This document shows, piece by piece, positions 32,881-44,124 of a stretch of DNA of 64,000 nt. The notes below the pieces were generated by a model. That model did no database searches and was not told the DNA's origin. It saw only the letters and a program-made list of their open reading frames with translations. Location of the stretch: the NCBI GenBank assembly GCA_018287875.1, contig JAGVVL010000018.1, positions 806,001 through 870,000 on the forward strand, given 5' to 3'. Positions within the stretch are counted from its first letter, which is position 1, and every line of letters starts with the position of its first letter. The translations under genes were made by a program, and so were the position numbers. This DNA comes from Nigrospora sphaerica. Lineage: Eukaryota > Ascomycota > Sordariomycetes > Amphisphaeriales > Apiosporaceae.

Positions 32881-35800
32881 CTAGCTGATAAGTTAATTTG
32901 CTAGCTAGAACATATCCAGCCTTCCGGAGCGGAGTAGCCATCTCGCAATGATTCCTGCTTTTCCTAGGGTGTCGAGCATCCTATCCGTGTCTATCGGTCC
33001 TCCTAGAGCTTGGACGAGATGCTCTCGTCTTTCTCTTTCCCGTGGGCAGAAAACGAGGATATGCCGGACGGTCTCCCTGCCCTGACCGCAGACGCACCAG
33101 GGACTGTCGAAGCCTGGGACCCTACGCTTAAAAAGGAAGTCTCGTAGCCCAATCTTACCAGTCCTCGCTTAAACGAGGATGGAGCTCTCGGCCTTATGGA
33201 GTCCCTTATGGAGCTTGAGGACGTGTTTGTCTGGCGGCATCTTGGTTGCTGCCAGGGTTCGTGCTGTTCGATTTTGCCGCGCTTGTTGCCATCTTTGAAG
33301 CCAGTCTCTCTCCTCAGCCTTGTGTGCTGAGTCTCCAGCTAGCCATTCGTCTAGCCACCTCTTACGATCGGGAGCGTCGGGGCCTTTCGGTCTGCGCCGG
33401 CGAGTCGGTCTTGTTAGGATCCATCTGGCTACGCTTTCGCATCTCGCTTAGATAAGTGATGCGATACGCGGCTATTGGAGCCTCTCTTCCGATGCCGCCA
33501 CCCTTCTGTTGAGCCATGTGTCTAAGGGGGGCACGTAAGCTTCCGTTTCTAGTACTGCGGTAGCCGTGGCTTTGAAAGCTCCTGTGACCTTTCGGAGGCA
33601 CTTTATCTGGACGTCGTTAAGTACCTTGGCTCTATTTTTCGAGATCTGGCGGTGCCACTCTGAAGCTCCATAGCCTATCGTAGACCGTACGACGGCTGTA
33701 TAGACTTAGCGGGCTCGCTGGAGAGACGCGCCCCATGTCGAGCCGGCTATCCGGTTTAGAGTATAGACTTACGTCGCCATCTTCTTTGATATCGACTGGA
33801 TATGGACGTCCCAGCGGAGACGTTTATCCACCTGGATGCCAAGGACGCGGCAGGAGTCTTCTGGTTTGATTTCGTGACCTTCTAAGGCTATCTTCGTGTC
33901 CGGACCTTTACGTTTTCGAGAGAAGTGGACTAGGTGATATTTCTGGACTGCGAAGGTCATGCCGTAGCTGACTGCCTATTCCTTACAGATCCTGTGAGCG
34001 GCTTCCAGCCACTCGCAGGTCTACTCGGGGTCCAAACCGAAGCCCACAAGGTTTATATCGTCTGCGAAGGCTATAGTAGCTATCCCTAGTACAGCGCGGA
34101 GAGCCTTATAGAGACCGGCTGTATACAGGCAGAAGAGGATAGGCGATAGGGGTGAGCCCTGCGGGACGCCTGCCGGGACTGGGATCTCGTCCGATTCCTG
34201 GCTGTCGAAGAGTAGCGTGGTGGACCGGTTAAATAGGAAGCTTCGGATTTAGCTGATAGTCCATATAGGGACTCTCAGCGCTCGCAGGTTAGCGAGGAGC
34301 CTTCTATAGTCGACCAAGTCGAAAGCGCCCGAAATATCCAGCGATAGAAGAGTTGCTGCGCCTCTATGTTTCCAGGCTATGTGGACTAGGTCCGTTAGCA
34401 ACCGTAAGGCTGTTTTCGTGGAGCGGCCTTTCCGGTTGCCTATCTGTTTGTCCGGGAGCAGTCCGTTCTCTTCGGTAAAGCTAGCTAGCCGTTGCGCTAG
34501 TAGGCTCTCGATCGCTTTCCCTATAGTGTTGAGCAGCGCGATAGGTCTCCATCTGCCAGCTTGGTGATACTCGTTTGGCTGCTTTCCTGGCTTCCGGAGG
34601 ATGACGGTGACTGCTTTCTAGAACGCTCTTAGATAGTATCCTATATGCTAGCACGCTTCCGTTAGGGAGGCCAAGGCCTGGAAGAGGGGCTTTCCTAGGC
34701 GTTTAAGGAATCCGTTCGGAAGCTGGTCTGGTCCAGGTGCCTTCCACTGGCCTGCCTTAGTAAGGACGTCTTGGACTTATTCTGCTGTCACCTTGCTATC
34801 TATATCGAGAGGCACTGCGAGCCGGTTCGTTATTTGGAAGCCGGTGTACGTAGCCTTAGGGAGGGGATAGAACCTCTCTCGGAAGGCCTCTGTTTTCTCC
34901 TTATGGGTCGTTGCTTCGCTACGCGGTGTGTAAAGCGTAGGGACTGCTGGGGGTAACGGCAGTGCTGCTCCTTCTATTCTTGCCTATCTCGCAATATTCC
35001 AGACGCCAGCTAGCTGGTTAGACGCCTCGTGGAGCATATATCTCTAGGACGCCGTCTTAGCTTCTCGGATTGCTTTCTTCTTTAAGAGAGTTGACTAACG
35101 GAGGGCTCGCTAAGCTGCGTCCGTCCTATCGGAAAGCTATATCCGCTAGGCTCGTCGCTCCTTTTCTATAGCTTCTTCTATCTCGCGGTTCTACCAGGCT
35201 TTACCTCTCCCTTTAGAGTAGCGGAGGGGGGCAACTAGGTCGGCTATCCGAGTTAATTCCTTAGTTAACGTTTCGGTGTAGCTATCGATTTCTTCTGGTG
35301 TCTCGAGTCGCCCTGGCTGTGGTAGGTGTGCCGCCTCTGCCTTCGCCTGGTTATAGTCAGCTGTTTTCCAGCTGCGTCGTGGCCTGTCTTGACGATCTGT
35401 ACGGGGTCCAGCCACGCGTATCACCTGGGGGAGGTAATCGGATCCAGCAAATGGGGCATACCCGTTGTAGGCAGCTCGGAGATCGTCCATGGCCCACGCT
35501 AAGTCGATTGTGGAGTCCATGCACCCTCTTCGAGTCCATGTCGGTGTTCTAGGGGGGGTGATCAGCTGGAGTCTCCAGGATTCTGCTAGCTGGAGCAGCT
35601 TGTTGGCTGCATTATAGGGTCGGACGTTGTATCCTCCCCAGACGGGGTGGTGGACGTTGAAGTCTCCCACGAGGACTATTCGTCTTAGCTGGGGTTCGGC
35701 ATAGAGGGCTTCGATAGCGGGTAGGTCCAATCTGCTGGTGGACCCAGGGGGAGGCGAGTATATGCAGACAACCGTTATAGGACCGTCTAGCAGCTAGATC

Positions 35801-36069
35801 GTGATATGGCACCTGTCTGGCTGTGCCTCGTAGGTCCACTGTGCTAAGGGGAACTTCTTATTAATATATATACATGCTCTACCTCCCTCGGTAGCGTATA
35901 GGAGGTGGTACGGAGAGGATCTTGGGCAATAGGTAGTCGGCATATATGGGTTTCGCCAGGGCTCTTAGATAGCTAGGACGTCGTATTCTTCGGAGATGGC
36001 ATCGACTGCTGGGATCTGTGCTTTCTTGCTTTTCTGCGTGTTCCAGTGTAGGATCCTTAGCGCTGTCAT
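32881..36069 (-). pseudogene. LINE ORF2 (endonuclease-reverse transcriptase), broken
   Basis: The frame starts MTALRILHWNTQKSKKAQIP at 36069 and ends at TAG near 32881, with many internal stops. The N-terminal endonuclease block is recognisable (LVGDFNVHHPVWGG, near 35675-35635). The reverse-transcriptase region is clearer in copy 2. The C-terminus has the knuckle VCGQGRETVRHILVFCPRER and then RWLLRSGRLD. The ATG overlaps the stop of ORF1 as ATGA, which suggests coupled translation in the parent element. Stops are TAA or TAG, as expected from RIP at CAA, CAG and TGG. Confidence 0.85.
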
Positions 36070-37424
36070 GGTCGAGCGTGGATGCTGTTTAATGTTGACT
36101 CCGGTGTTTCGATGTCCATATTGTCTATCTCTTTATAGGTTCTGCTGTAGGCTCTGCCAGTGCTTCTAGTACGGCAGCTGGTTGCTCGACGCTTCCGCGG
36201 CTGTACTGTCTGCCAGTCCTCGGCTGTTGGCTTAAGGGGTTCTTGCGAGGGCAGTGCGAATCCCTTCGGTCTCGTGATATAAGTAGCCTTAGCGATCTGG
36301 ACCTGCTCCTGGCGGACTGGACACTCCTTAGACTACGTAGTGTGTGGTCCTCGGCATGCTGGACAGCAGTACCGGCTCTTATTCTCGGCTTCTGGGCATT
36401 CTTTATCGTCATGCTTTGTTGAAGAGCAGAGCCCACACTTGCGTGCGTGGCGGCAGACGCGGGCGATATGTCCGTAACGGTAGCAGTGGTAGCATTGCTT
36501 AAGCTGGGCTCCTTCGGCGAAGGGTTCGCATGGATAGTAGCCATACTGCCAAATAAGGCTGTCTCGGCATAGCTGTTCCGCTTGTTGAACCGTGGGTACT
36601 GCAATATATAGGGCCGTGACCTTCCTAGACGAGTTCTTAGCGTTGCAAGGAAGCTTAGCCTCCAGGATGTCGATAGGGCCGCCGGGCTGGTTCCGGAGTT
36701 GGACTTCTAGCTGCCCTTGGTTCGTCTCTATGGCCTCCTTGTTGATGCCATGGGCCACCACCAGGATTTTTCTCTTCTGGATAGAGGCGTTCTCTCCGAA
36801 GGCCTCGGCGGTCCAGGCTAGGTCGGCCTCTAGGGCCTGTTTCTCTGCTGTTGATTTGCAGGTGACCGCGTAATCTCCGCTAGGGAGCTTCCTGGCTGCC
36901 ACTACTGCCTCTCTACCTATTGCTACGTTAACTTTCCGTACGATCTCTTCGTAAGTGCGGCCTTCAGTTCCCGCGGCCTTAACTGTGACCTCCCGTTCGT
37001 ATCGAGGAGGTAGTGTCTTGGCTACCTGAGGAGCCCTAAGTGTAGGAGCGGCGGTAAGGGTAATAGCGGCTGCAGCGTATGTCTTAGGAGCTTTAATTTC
37101 CTTGTGGATAGCCTGGAGCGCGTTCTCGATATTATCGATGCGTCTTTCGATACTAGTCTGGCTATCTGGTTCCTTGGCTGCCGCCTCTAGGACCGGGATG
37201 GCGGCTTGTACGGCTGCGACCAAGGTCGCAGCGTCGGAGTCACCGGCTAGGAAGCGTTTAAGGCGGTTTACGGTACCGCGTATAGCTTCTGGACTGCGTC
37301 CAGGTGTAGTGTTGCTGCTTGGCGATGGCGTTCGCGAATCTGGAGGCGACGGCTCAGGCGGTGGGGCGGCCTGTTGGCGGCTCCCACCACCCGCGTTTTG
37401 TTTCACTGGTGGTGGATCGACCAT
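36066..37424 (-). pseudogene. LINE ORF1 (nucleic-acid-binding protein) with one internal stop
   Basis: The frame from MVDPPPVKQNAGGGSRQ is open for 363 codons to a TAG at 36333, then continues in frame to a TGA at 36066. It has a Pro/Ser-rich N-terminus and a possible coiled region (IERRIDNIENALQAIHKEIK). Three knuckle-like motifs follow: CYHCYRYGHIARVC, CGLCSSTKHDDKEC and CCPACRGPHTT. The stop falls inside the third knuckle, just before SKECPVRQ. That matches a CAG or TGG codon turned to TAG. Intact ORF1 proteins of this class coat the element RNA. Confidence 0.88.
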
Positions 37425-37553
37425 TTCTAGGGTAAATGAGGCCCTAGGAACAGTTTCCGGGCTATCCGGTAGGTTTTAGAGTCGTGGTTGTGAAGTTATC
37501 GCCGTGTGGAGTCAGTTTCGAAAAGTTTTTTTTTTTTTTTTTTTTTTTTTTTT

Positions 37554-37567
37554 GAGAAACGAGATTA
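37554..37567. repeat. Target-site duplication, right copy of LINE 1
   Basis: GAGAAACGAGATTA directly follows the T run at the 5' end of the element and equals 32672-32685. Confidence 0.9.
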
Positions 37568-38607
37568 AGACCCTGAATTATCTTCACACCTCTTCTTATC
37601 TTCACCCATCCTCCACCTTGTCCCATCTTCCACCCTCATCAGCTTCGCTCATCCTCCGTTCTCTCACCATCTTTGAACCCCATCAGTCTGGCCATCTCCT
37701 CCCTTCATGTTCTAGCTAAGCTGCTCTTCTCCTTCTGCCGGCCTCCTTGTTCGCGTTACTGCCCGCCCCTTCCTATCGCTATCTTCGTCGGCCCTGCTAA
37801 TCTTGGTGCATCTATTCCCCGCTTCCACTATGCCTGTGACGGCGCTGGCAACTGTACACTGATGGGGCAGGCGGTGTTACGGCGCTGGCAGCTGTAGACC
37901 GCTGGAGGAGGTGGTGACACTGGCAGAAGGACTAGTTTGTGCGTCTCAAGGTACTTAAACACCTTGCGACTGCCAGAACCATCGTGTGTTTTCCTTCTTT
38001 CCTTCCTCACGTTGCTATCCTCAGTTAATCTACGATCAATGCTGACTTGTCTAACTGCGTGCCGTGACAGCGGGGGGCGAACGGATGTAGTCGAGATGGA
38101 GAGGTGGTTGTGGTCGAGATGGAGTGGATGTGGTCGTGATGGAGAGGGTGGGAACAAGCGAGTGCTGAATGTGACGCGGTCGGAATTGGCGGGAGAACGT
38201 GAATGGTCCTTGCGGGGGCCAACGCAGCAGAAAAACCAATAGCCCAATGCCAAAGCTTGACCTGGGCGTAAATTTCCTTTTAAGCAAATTCTAAGCAGGG
38301 TACAGTGAGGCTGTTAGGGTTCAATGGTGCATCGGGGGCCAGTCATGCATTGGGGTGCAGGGAGGCTATTGGAGTCCAATGAGGCTATTGGAGTCTCATA
38401 AGGATATTCGGGCGTGGTGAGGCAGTTTAGCTCGCACAAAAACTTCAGCTTCCGCTAAACTCGTCTTTATAAAGCCTTGCTGGCCTCTACCAAGCTGCCT
38501 CTCTCTGTCTCTACTTCCTCAGTTTCAGTCTACACCGCCCTTATCCTCCTACATATTCATATAACACGACTTTTCCTATTATTAGGCCCGTCCCCGCAGG
38601 TCGACAT
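37568..38607. other. Spacer with low-complexity and imperfect repeats
   Basis: The left part is CT-rich. Around 38085-38150, short GTCGAGATGGAG-like units recur, and around 38340-38400 the phrase GAGGCTATTGGAGTC recurs. No gene is recognised. Confidence 0.45.
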
Positions 38608-39404
38608 ATGGAAGGACTACAACTTTTTGCGGCTATCATGATCGCAGTAGTGAGTTTCTTCATTGCTACTGTGATAATAGTGGCTGCTGTTGAACCCTTC
38701 TCCCAGAGGACGGAAAAGAGGACGAAAAAGACCACGTAGTGTTCAACCCCTACCTCCCGCGGAGTCGAGATTACCATTCTTCAACTACAAATTCGACTCC
38801 TACCGGTGTGAATACCGTCCTGATCACGAAACCTAGACCCGGCCACGATATCCAGCCGTCCATACCAGTCATGCAAGCCGATACCACGTGGCAGCCTGCG
38901 CAGAGAGATTTCAATGCTTCCGTGGTGTCTGGCAACATGGCCCTCGGCTCAAACAATCTCTCAGCCTGCCCGGTCGGGGCTGCCGAGTACCACGACAAAG
39001 TCATCATCAGCTCATGGAATCTGGTTGGCCTCTGCACCGGGCTTATGTTGCTTGCATATTTCCTGGGGGCCATGTTGGTCTGCTACGTCCAGCGCGCTTG
39101 GAGGGGAAACGGCTACATGATGGTCGATGAATTTCAGAAAGGCCCGGCCGATGATTCACAGCGTCCCCTTACCTTGGAAGTGCACTTAGGCCCAGAGGAT
39201 GACGAGGTGGTCTCCATCGGGCGCTTGGACCTCGAGCTCTATTGCACCCGACGTCAGCTCTTACAAGCCTACAACCGACCCTCGGCGACTTTAACGGTCA
39301 TGGAACCGCCAGTGCAGGCATACTGGCCGAATGCATTTGCGTATAAATACATGCGTGGCTTCGAGCTGAAAAGCTTCGGGTTCGAAAAGATCCTTGAGGT
39401 ATAA
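38608..39404 (+). CDS. Single-pass membrane protein, tentative two-exon model
   Basis: Exon 1 at 38608-38649 (MEGLQLFAAIMIAV) joins in phase to 38709-39404 across a 59-nt GTGAGT...AG intron, giving 245 residues. A clear membrane helix lies in the middle (WNLVGLCTGLMLLAYFLGAMLVCYV), followed by a basic RAWRG stop-transfer sequence. The region before it is Ser/Thr/Pro-rich and the region after it is acidic (LGPEDDEVVSIGRLDLEL). If the intron is retained, a 43-residue hydrophobic peptide ending at TAG 38737 results instead. The family is not recognised. It is the last gene before the repeat block, so a decaying gene is also possible. Confidence 0.5.
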
Positions 39405-39639
39405 AACAAATTCACAATGGAGAAGGGTTCTTCGGGATAAGAAGAATAAGCGTTCGATTCTGGGGTCATGCGTCGCATCTCAATTGATGGTCTGAAGTTG
39501 TTCTCTCTCTAATCCCCGTTGTATGCTAGTGGAGTGCGACGCAGTTTTACCCAGTTCTTTACTTCTGCCGGCTGGCACACAGCTGTTAGGCAGTACATCT
39601 GACAATAAGTGATCAGGTGAAGCATGGGGTCAAAGTGAT

Positions 39640-40063
39640 GTGTAAGCTCGGCCACCTATTAAAGAACTAGCCCCTTAAACAGCTAGAGGTCGAGATGACC
39701 TCACGAGATAACACCACGATAGAATATTTAAAGTAACTTAATAACTATAATAAGTACGTATAAGTCGACTAGTTTTAAGAGATTATGATATAGTCCTCCG
39801 CCTGAAACTCGACTTCTTCGTCCGATCCGTTTATACGGACTACTTTAAAAAAAGATAAAGAGCGTTTACTTATTAAACATTAATTATAAATGGTAATTAA
39901 TAATTATAAGTACTTAATTATTAAAGATTATATCTTTATAATAAGTTGTTAAGTTTAAAGCTTCTTTATAAGTAAGATAAGTACTTAAACTACTTATTAA
40001 GATAATAACTATTTATATAAGAAATTCTTTTAACTTATCGATTAAGTTATTCCCTTATTATAT
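39640..40063. other. AT-rich, heavily mutated DNA left of the LTR element
   Basis: This stretch is dominated by TTAA, ATTA and TAATTA, unlike the GC-rich genes, and has no coding frame. It fits an old repeat saturated by RIP. Similar AT-rich DNA continues at 51491-51600, so the LTR element probably inserted into it. Confidence 0.6.
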
Positions 40064-40362
40064 TGAGACCGGGCCAGGGCTCTTACGTAAGCCTCGATCA
40101 AGGGTTTACACAAGTATAAGTTAGGCTTCGGTAGTCCAGTTCATAGCCAGAGCGACAGCGCGCTTTTTCCCTCCTTTTAATACACTGCTACTCTTACTAC
40201 GGCACTTCACGCTTATTTCTCGCGACTATTTGAGCTTCTTTTACTTCCCTACGTTAACGATCATCTTAATTAACGATATCCTCACTTGATTGGCCCTTGG
40301 GATCGACCTCACGACCGTGTCTTTCCACCAGACTCCCTACAGTTTGGGATTTCTTGGTTCCA
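40064..40362 (+). repeat. Solo LTR of a related family, flanked by ATAT
   Basis: It begins TGAGACCGGGCCAGGG and ends GGTTCCA, with ATAT at 40060-40063 and again at 40363-40366. It shares blocks with the 324-bp LTR next to it: TGAGAC-GGGC-AGGG, TACGTAAGC, GGGATCGACCTCACGACCG and GTCTTTCCACCAG. No internal region or partner LTR follows, so it is a solo LTR. Confidence 0.75.
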
Positions 40363-40366
40363 ATAT

Positions 40367-40690
40367 TGAGACGGGGCTAGGGTACGTAAGCACCCAATGC
40401 CAGGGGTCTGATCAAGGACTTGCACCTATAAGTAGCTGTCCAGCTTCCACCGTAGAGATAAGATAACAACAAGACATGTTCACTTCCTTTTATCTTTTGA
40501 GACCATCACTCGTAACCGTTTTGTCCCAGTTATTGTCCCAGTTGGACCTCACTTTTACTTGGGTGATAGACATACCCTTAATCAAGGACTTGCACGTCCT
40601 AAATCGAGGGCATGTCTATCACATTATCAGGGATCGACCTCACGACCGCGTCTTTCCACTAGGCACTACACTTAGTGTTTGTCTGTTCTA
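40367..40690 (+). repeat. 5' LTR
   Basis: It starts TGAGACGGGGCTAGGG and ends TTGTCTGTTCTA (probably originally CA). It contains a TATA-like CTATAAGTAG and a long hairpin at 40563-40622. It differs from the 3' LTR at only a few positions, several of them G/A or C/T. Confidence 0.9.
40563..40622 (+). other. LTR hairpin
   Basis: GTGATAGACATACCCT (40563-40578) pairs with AGGGCATGTCTATCAC (40607-40622) with one mismatch. The loop holds a second small stem, AGGAC-TTGCAC-GTCCT. The same structure is in the 3' LTR at about 51358-51417. Confidence 0.75.
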
Positions 40691-40740
40691 TAGCTCCCCC
40701 CCACAGGCTCGAACTGTGAACCTCCTGATTAACAGTCAGA
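40691..40740 (+). promoter_or_regulatory. Primer-binding site, extended tRNA-Asn half complement
   Basis: Directly after the LTR comes TAG (originally TGG) plus CTCCCCCCC. The match to a tRNA does not stop after the usual 12-18 nt. The reverse complement of the whole 50 nt contains an anticodon arm with loop CTGTTAA (anticodon GTT, asparagine), a variable loop, a perfect T arm (CACAG-TTCGAGC-CTGTG), a G-rich acceptor strand and CTA in place of CCA. It therefore represents the entire 3' half of a tRNA-Asn. It is not a tRNA gene because the 5' half is missing. Confidence 0.8.
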
Positions 40741-41361
40741 AGAGAGAGAGAGACGATGAAGCATTGAAGACGTGCTAAAGATACCGTGTTGCGGATCTGT
40801 TGTTAAGGGAAGATTGAGTACCCCAACAGACCGGACTTTCGGGAAGTATTACCCCTCTTTTGATTACCGACGAGACCTCACATGATGGTGGGAATTATTG
40901 ATCAGCGCGAAAAGCGCCAGTTACGAAATGCACAGAGACCCAATGTTGGGGTAAAACGGAAAAGTTTCCAGCAAGGACAGCGCGATGCTAACAATTCGAG
41001 TTATATTAAGCGGCACGCTGAAGTCAGCAATATACTGTATGAGCTGCAAGATAAGATGTGGATACTACTAATTATGGTACTACGAATGGCATACTGGAGT
41101 CTAGGTAGACTAGTGTCCACTTTAGACCTCCTTATAAGGGTCTTCCAGACAGCCATAAAGATAAGACTAACAATTGCGGACTATCCCAAGTGGGAAGGTC
41201 AGTTAGTGCGATGCTCTGATTAACAAAGTGCGGGGAAGAGGAGACGAAGTTACTAGAGTCGTCGGCTAAGATGGCTACGACCTTAGAGTCAAGTGACTAT
41301 TTATGATCGTCATAATGAAAGGGGACATCATAGATAGGACACTAAGCACGAAGCAAGTATT
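40741..41361. other. Retrotransposon leader region
   Basis: An untranslated leader is expected here. A 113-codon frame (40882-41223) is present, but no domain is recognised. An AG-rich run follows the primer site. Confidence 0.4.
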
Positions 41362-44124
41362 ATGTCTACCTCCGACGACTCTGATTAGAACTTTGCCCTA
41401 AAAAGCCTTGCAATTAACAATACCCCTAAGAAGACGCCGAACGACGAAGTCCACCAGCAACATTCGCAGGTAGACCCTAACCAACTGGATGCAATAGCAA
41501 CTGAGAAAGGAAAAGGAACGCAAGACAGGCCAGGTCCTGCTTATCCTCATCCTGATCAAGGCCATGCGTATCCAATAGAAGTTCCTCCCTGGGTATAGGC
41601 GATGTCGCGACCCCCTCCGGACCCCAGCAGATACCCCCACTTGCGTTTTGATGGGAACAACGTGTCCAGCTTTCTCGAGATGTTTGACCTGCATATACGA
41701 AGGTACAGATTCTCTGATCAAGACCTGATAGACGAAGTGTTGGCTTATTACGAGGGTCAGCAGACGCTGTTTAATGTTAAGAATTGTCTCGACAAAAGCA
41801 AGACTTGGAAAGAGATGAAGGCCAACATGATCTCGGAGTTCAAGATGGGGGATCTGCTGCAGCAGATTCCAGTCACGCAGAAGTTGAACGACCTTAAGTC
41901 GGGACCAAAGCTAAGCGACTATAAGGAGATCCACAGCTACATTCAAGAACACCAGCGCCTCGCGTAGGAGCTCAAGAACGTGGCCGGATCCACTGGATCG
42001 CATGCTAGGGCGACGAAGGAAGGTTTGATTAAGAGATTCCACCTGTCCATCTAACACAAGCTGTACAAATGGAACCCTGGAGCCGACTACCAGGAGACCT
42101 GCAGTCACATGCTAAAGTGGATGATTAAGGAAATCACCTTCGCTAACGGACTAGACCCTAAGAGCGCCAGGATCCATGCGGAAGAGCAAGCGATGCACGA
42201 TCAGAGGACCGCGCGCACCGCAAGACAACTGAACCCGCCAGTCCAGGCTCAGCAACCTCCGCCGGTTAATCCGTACCAGCCTTTTCAGCCTCAGCAGCAG
42301 CAGAAGCTAAGCTAGCTAGACCTAATAGATGAAGTTCGAGCGATGATGGAAAACATGAGGATCCAGATGATGACGGCACTAGGAGCACGCGATAATCAAC
42401 GCGACCCACCCTAGATCAACGCCATGGGACCCTCCGGTTACTCTCGCTTCGGCTAAGGAGGTCGAGGGGGACGAGGCTCGTTTAACAGGATCATCCCTAA
42501 GAGCCGACCAGAGTTTATCTAGTTCCATGATTTCGATAGCTGCTATGTTTGTAGCAAGCCTAACTATAAGAGCCCGCGGTGCCCTTGCAAGGCTTACCTG
42601 GAACAGGAGAAGGTGGTTCACTTTGTGCCGGACCTTAAGCAATAGCGGATGGGCACCCGTTCGGAACTAGGCGAATGGCTCTAGGAAGACCTGAACGATT
42701 AGACAAGACGCCGAAGGATCCCTTGCCTCTAGGAGTTGCTGAAGGACATTTTCGTTAATCGGAGGGGGACGTACAGACAACAGGCGATTGCTAGGAATAT
42801 GCTGTTCCTCACGACGCCCAGCTAGATCACCTAAGAGGACGTCGCTATACACAAAGCCGAAGAGAGCCAGCAGCATAGGCGCATCGTTAATTAAGGCGTA
42901 AAGACCCCCTCCGTCACCACTATCGAACTCTGCGACAACCTCACGGTCGCTACCGTACCTGGGCAAGATTTCCAGTACGAAGTCACTGGCTATGACAACG
43001 ATGGGTTCCGGGTCGTACAAGCCAAGCAGGAACCGATCGCCCGAGTCGCGACAGTCGAAGAGATCCAGGACTCGGACATAGAGACGGCTGTGAACGCTGC
43101 CGAGAAGCGTATACGTAAGAACGATGGTTCATACGTTATGAAGGACGCTGAGCCCAGCTAGTCGATGGGGCTAGAGATGAGACTGTCTGCGCAGACCACT
43201 GATTAAGATGTCAAGCGCTGGAAGGAACGACTGCAGCGAACTGTCGGCGACAAGAACGTCGCGATTAGCCTGCTGGACCTGATAAGTGAAGTCCCAGCCG
43301 CTGGTCTCGGATTGCTCGAGTTAGCAAAGGAGAGCGTCGAAAGACAACAAGGAATTGAGGAGGTCGTTAATCTCGAGACGGCAACTAAGCGCGTCATCAG
43401 GAGTATAAGGACGAGACCTAAGAACGACGAAAGTATTTACCCCGGGACGGTCAACTTGGTACGGACAAGCACTAAACAACCAGAAGCCAGTATAAAGGGC
43501 TTACCTGCGGTACTCGACCGAACCCCTGATTAGAAGGACGCGCGGCTTATCGAGAGGATTGCGAGCATGTCAGTCGGGACAAAGCCCTTAAGAAGGATCC
43601 CAGTGAGAGTCGGACCAACCGGAGATAAGAGCATCCTTTGGGCCCTGGTCGACACAGGGGCGGCGCTCAACATTATCTCGTCGCGCTATTGCGAACAGAA
43701 CTCGCTGTACGTGGTCGACGGAACAATGCCAATCAAAGGATGGTCGGAGACCGACAAGCCCATTAGCACCGTTGGTATGTTAGAGGATTACATGTGGCTC
43801 GCCGACTGTAAGGTGAAGGACAACTTTGCAGTGGTGCGCGTAGAGATAACAAGCCACGACATGATCCTTAGCTTGCCCTTCCTATCAAAGACACGTGCTA
43901 CGCTTATCTACAACGTTCCTATAGATACGAAGCCCTCAGCGGAATTCTTAATTGGCAACACGAAGATCAGAGTCCCTATCACACCAGACGAGAAGCAGAC
44001 TAATGGAAAGTCTCGATCAATGGCCATAGCGACGGAAAAAGCCGGGCTACTGCGCTTATCAGCCGACGCAGTAGCATCCAAAGGCTGCACCACCCCAACA
44101 AGGATTCTAAGAAGATCGCACTAA
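41362..44124 (+). pseudogene. Gag and protease region, broken by stops
   Basis: One frame runs from MSTSDDSD at 41362 through the capsid-like part (YPHLRFDGNNVSSFLEMFD, about 41637) to a knuckle and protease, with multiple TAA/TAG stops. The knuckle at 42541-42582 reads CYVCSKPNYKSPRC. The metal-binding His position of CX2CX4HX4C is Tyr, which a single RIP change (CAT to TAT) would explain. The protease has the active-site DTGA at 43651 (ILWALVDTGAALNIISSRYC) and a later MILSLPFLSKTRA strand. The frame closes at 44124. Reverse transcriptase continues in the -1 frame. Confidence 0.82.

Larger units (their letters stand above)
32686..37553 (-). mobile_element. Tad1-like LINE (non-LTR retrotransposon), RIP-mutated, copy 1
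   Basis: A 4.9-kb element lies on the minus strand between perfect 14-bp duplications. It has ORF1 with zinc knuckles and ORF2 with endonuclease, reverse transcriptase and a C-terminal zinc motif. It ends in an (AAT)n-like 3' tail, seen as (TTA)n at 32683-32703 on the plus strand. At its 5' end is an A run of about 28, seen as T at 37526-37553. The second copy at 61233-64000 is highly similar. Compared with that copy, copy 1 shows many C-to-T and G-to-A changes and extra TAG/TAA stops, the mark of RIP. It is not expected to be active. Confidence 0.88.

Noticed and set aside
38739..39404. CDS beginning at GTG 38739
   Set aside because: Non-ATG starts are unlikely here, and an upstream ATG plus a normal intron explains the open frame.
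40691..40740. A tRNA-Asn gene
   Set aside because: Only the 3' half is present, without D arm or 5' acceptor strand, and it abuts the LTR exactly where a primer site belongs.
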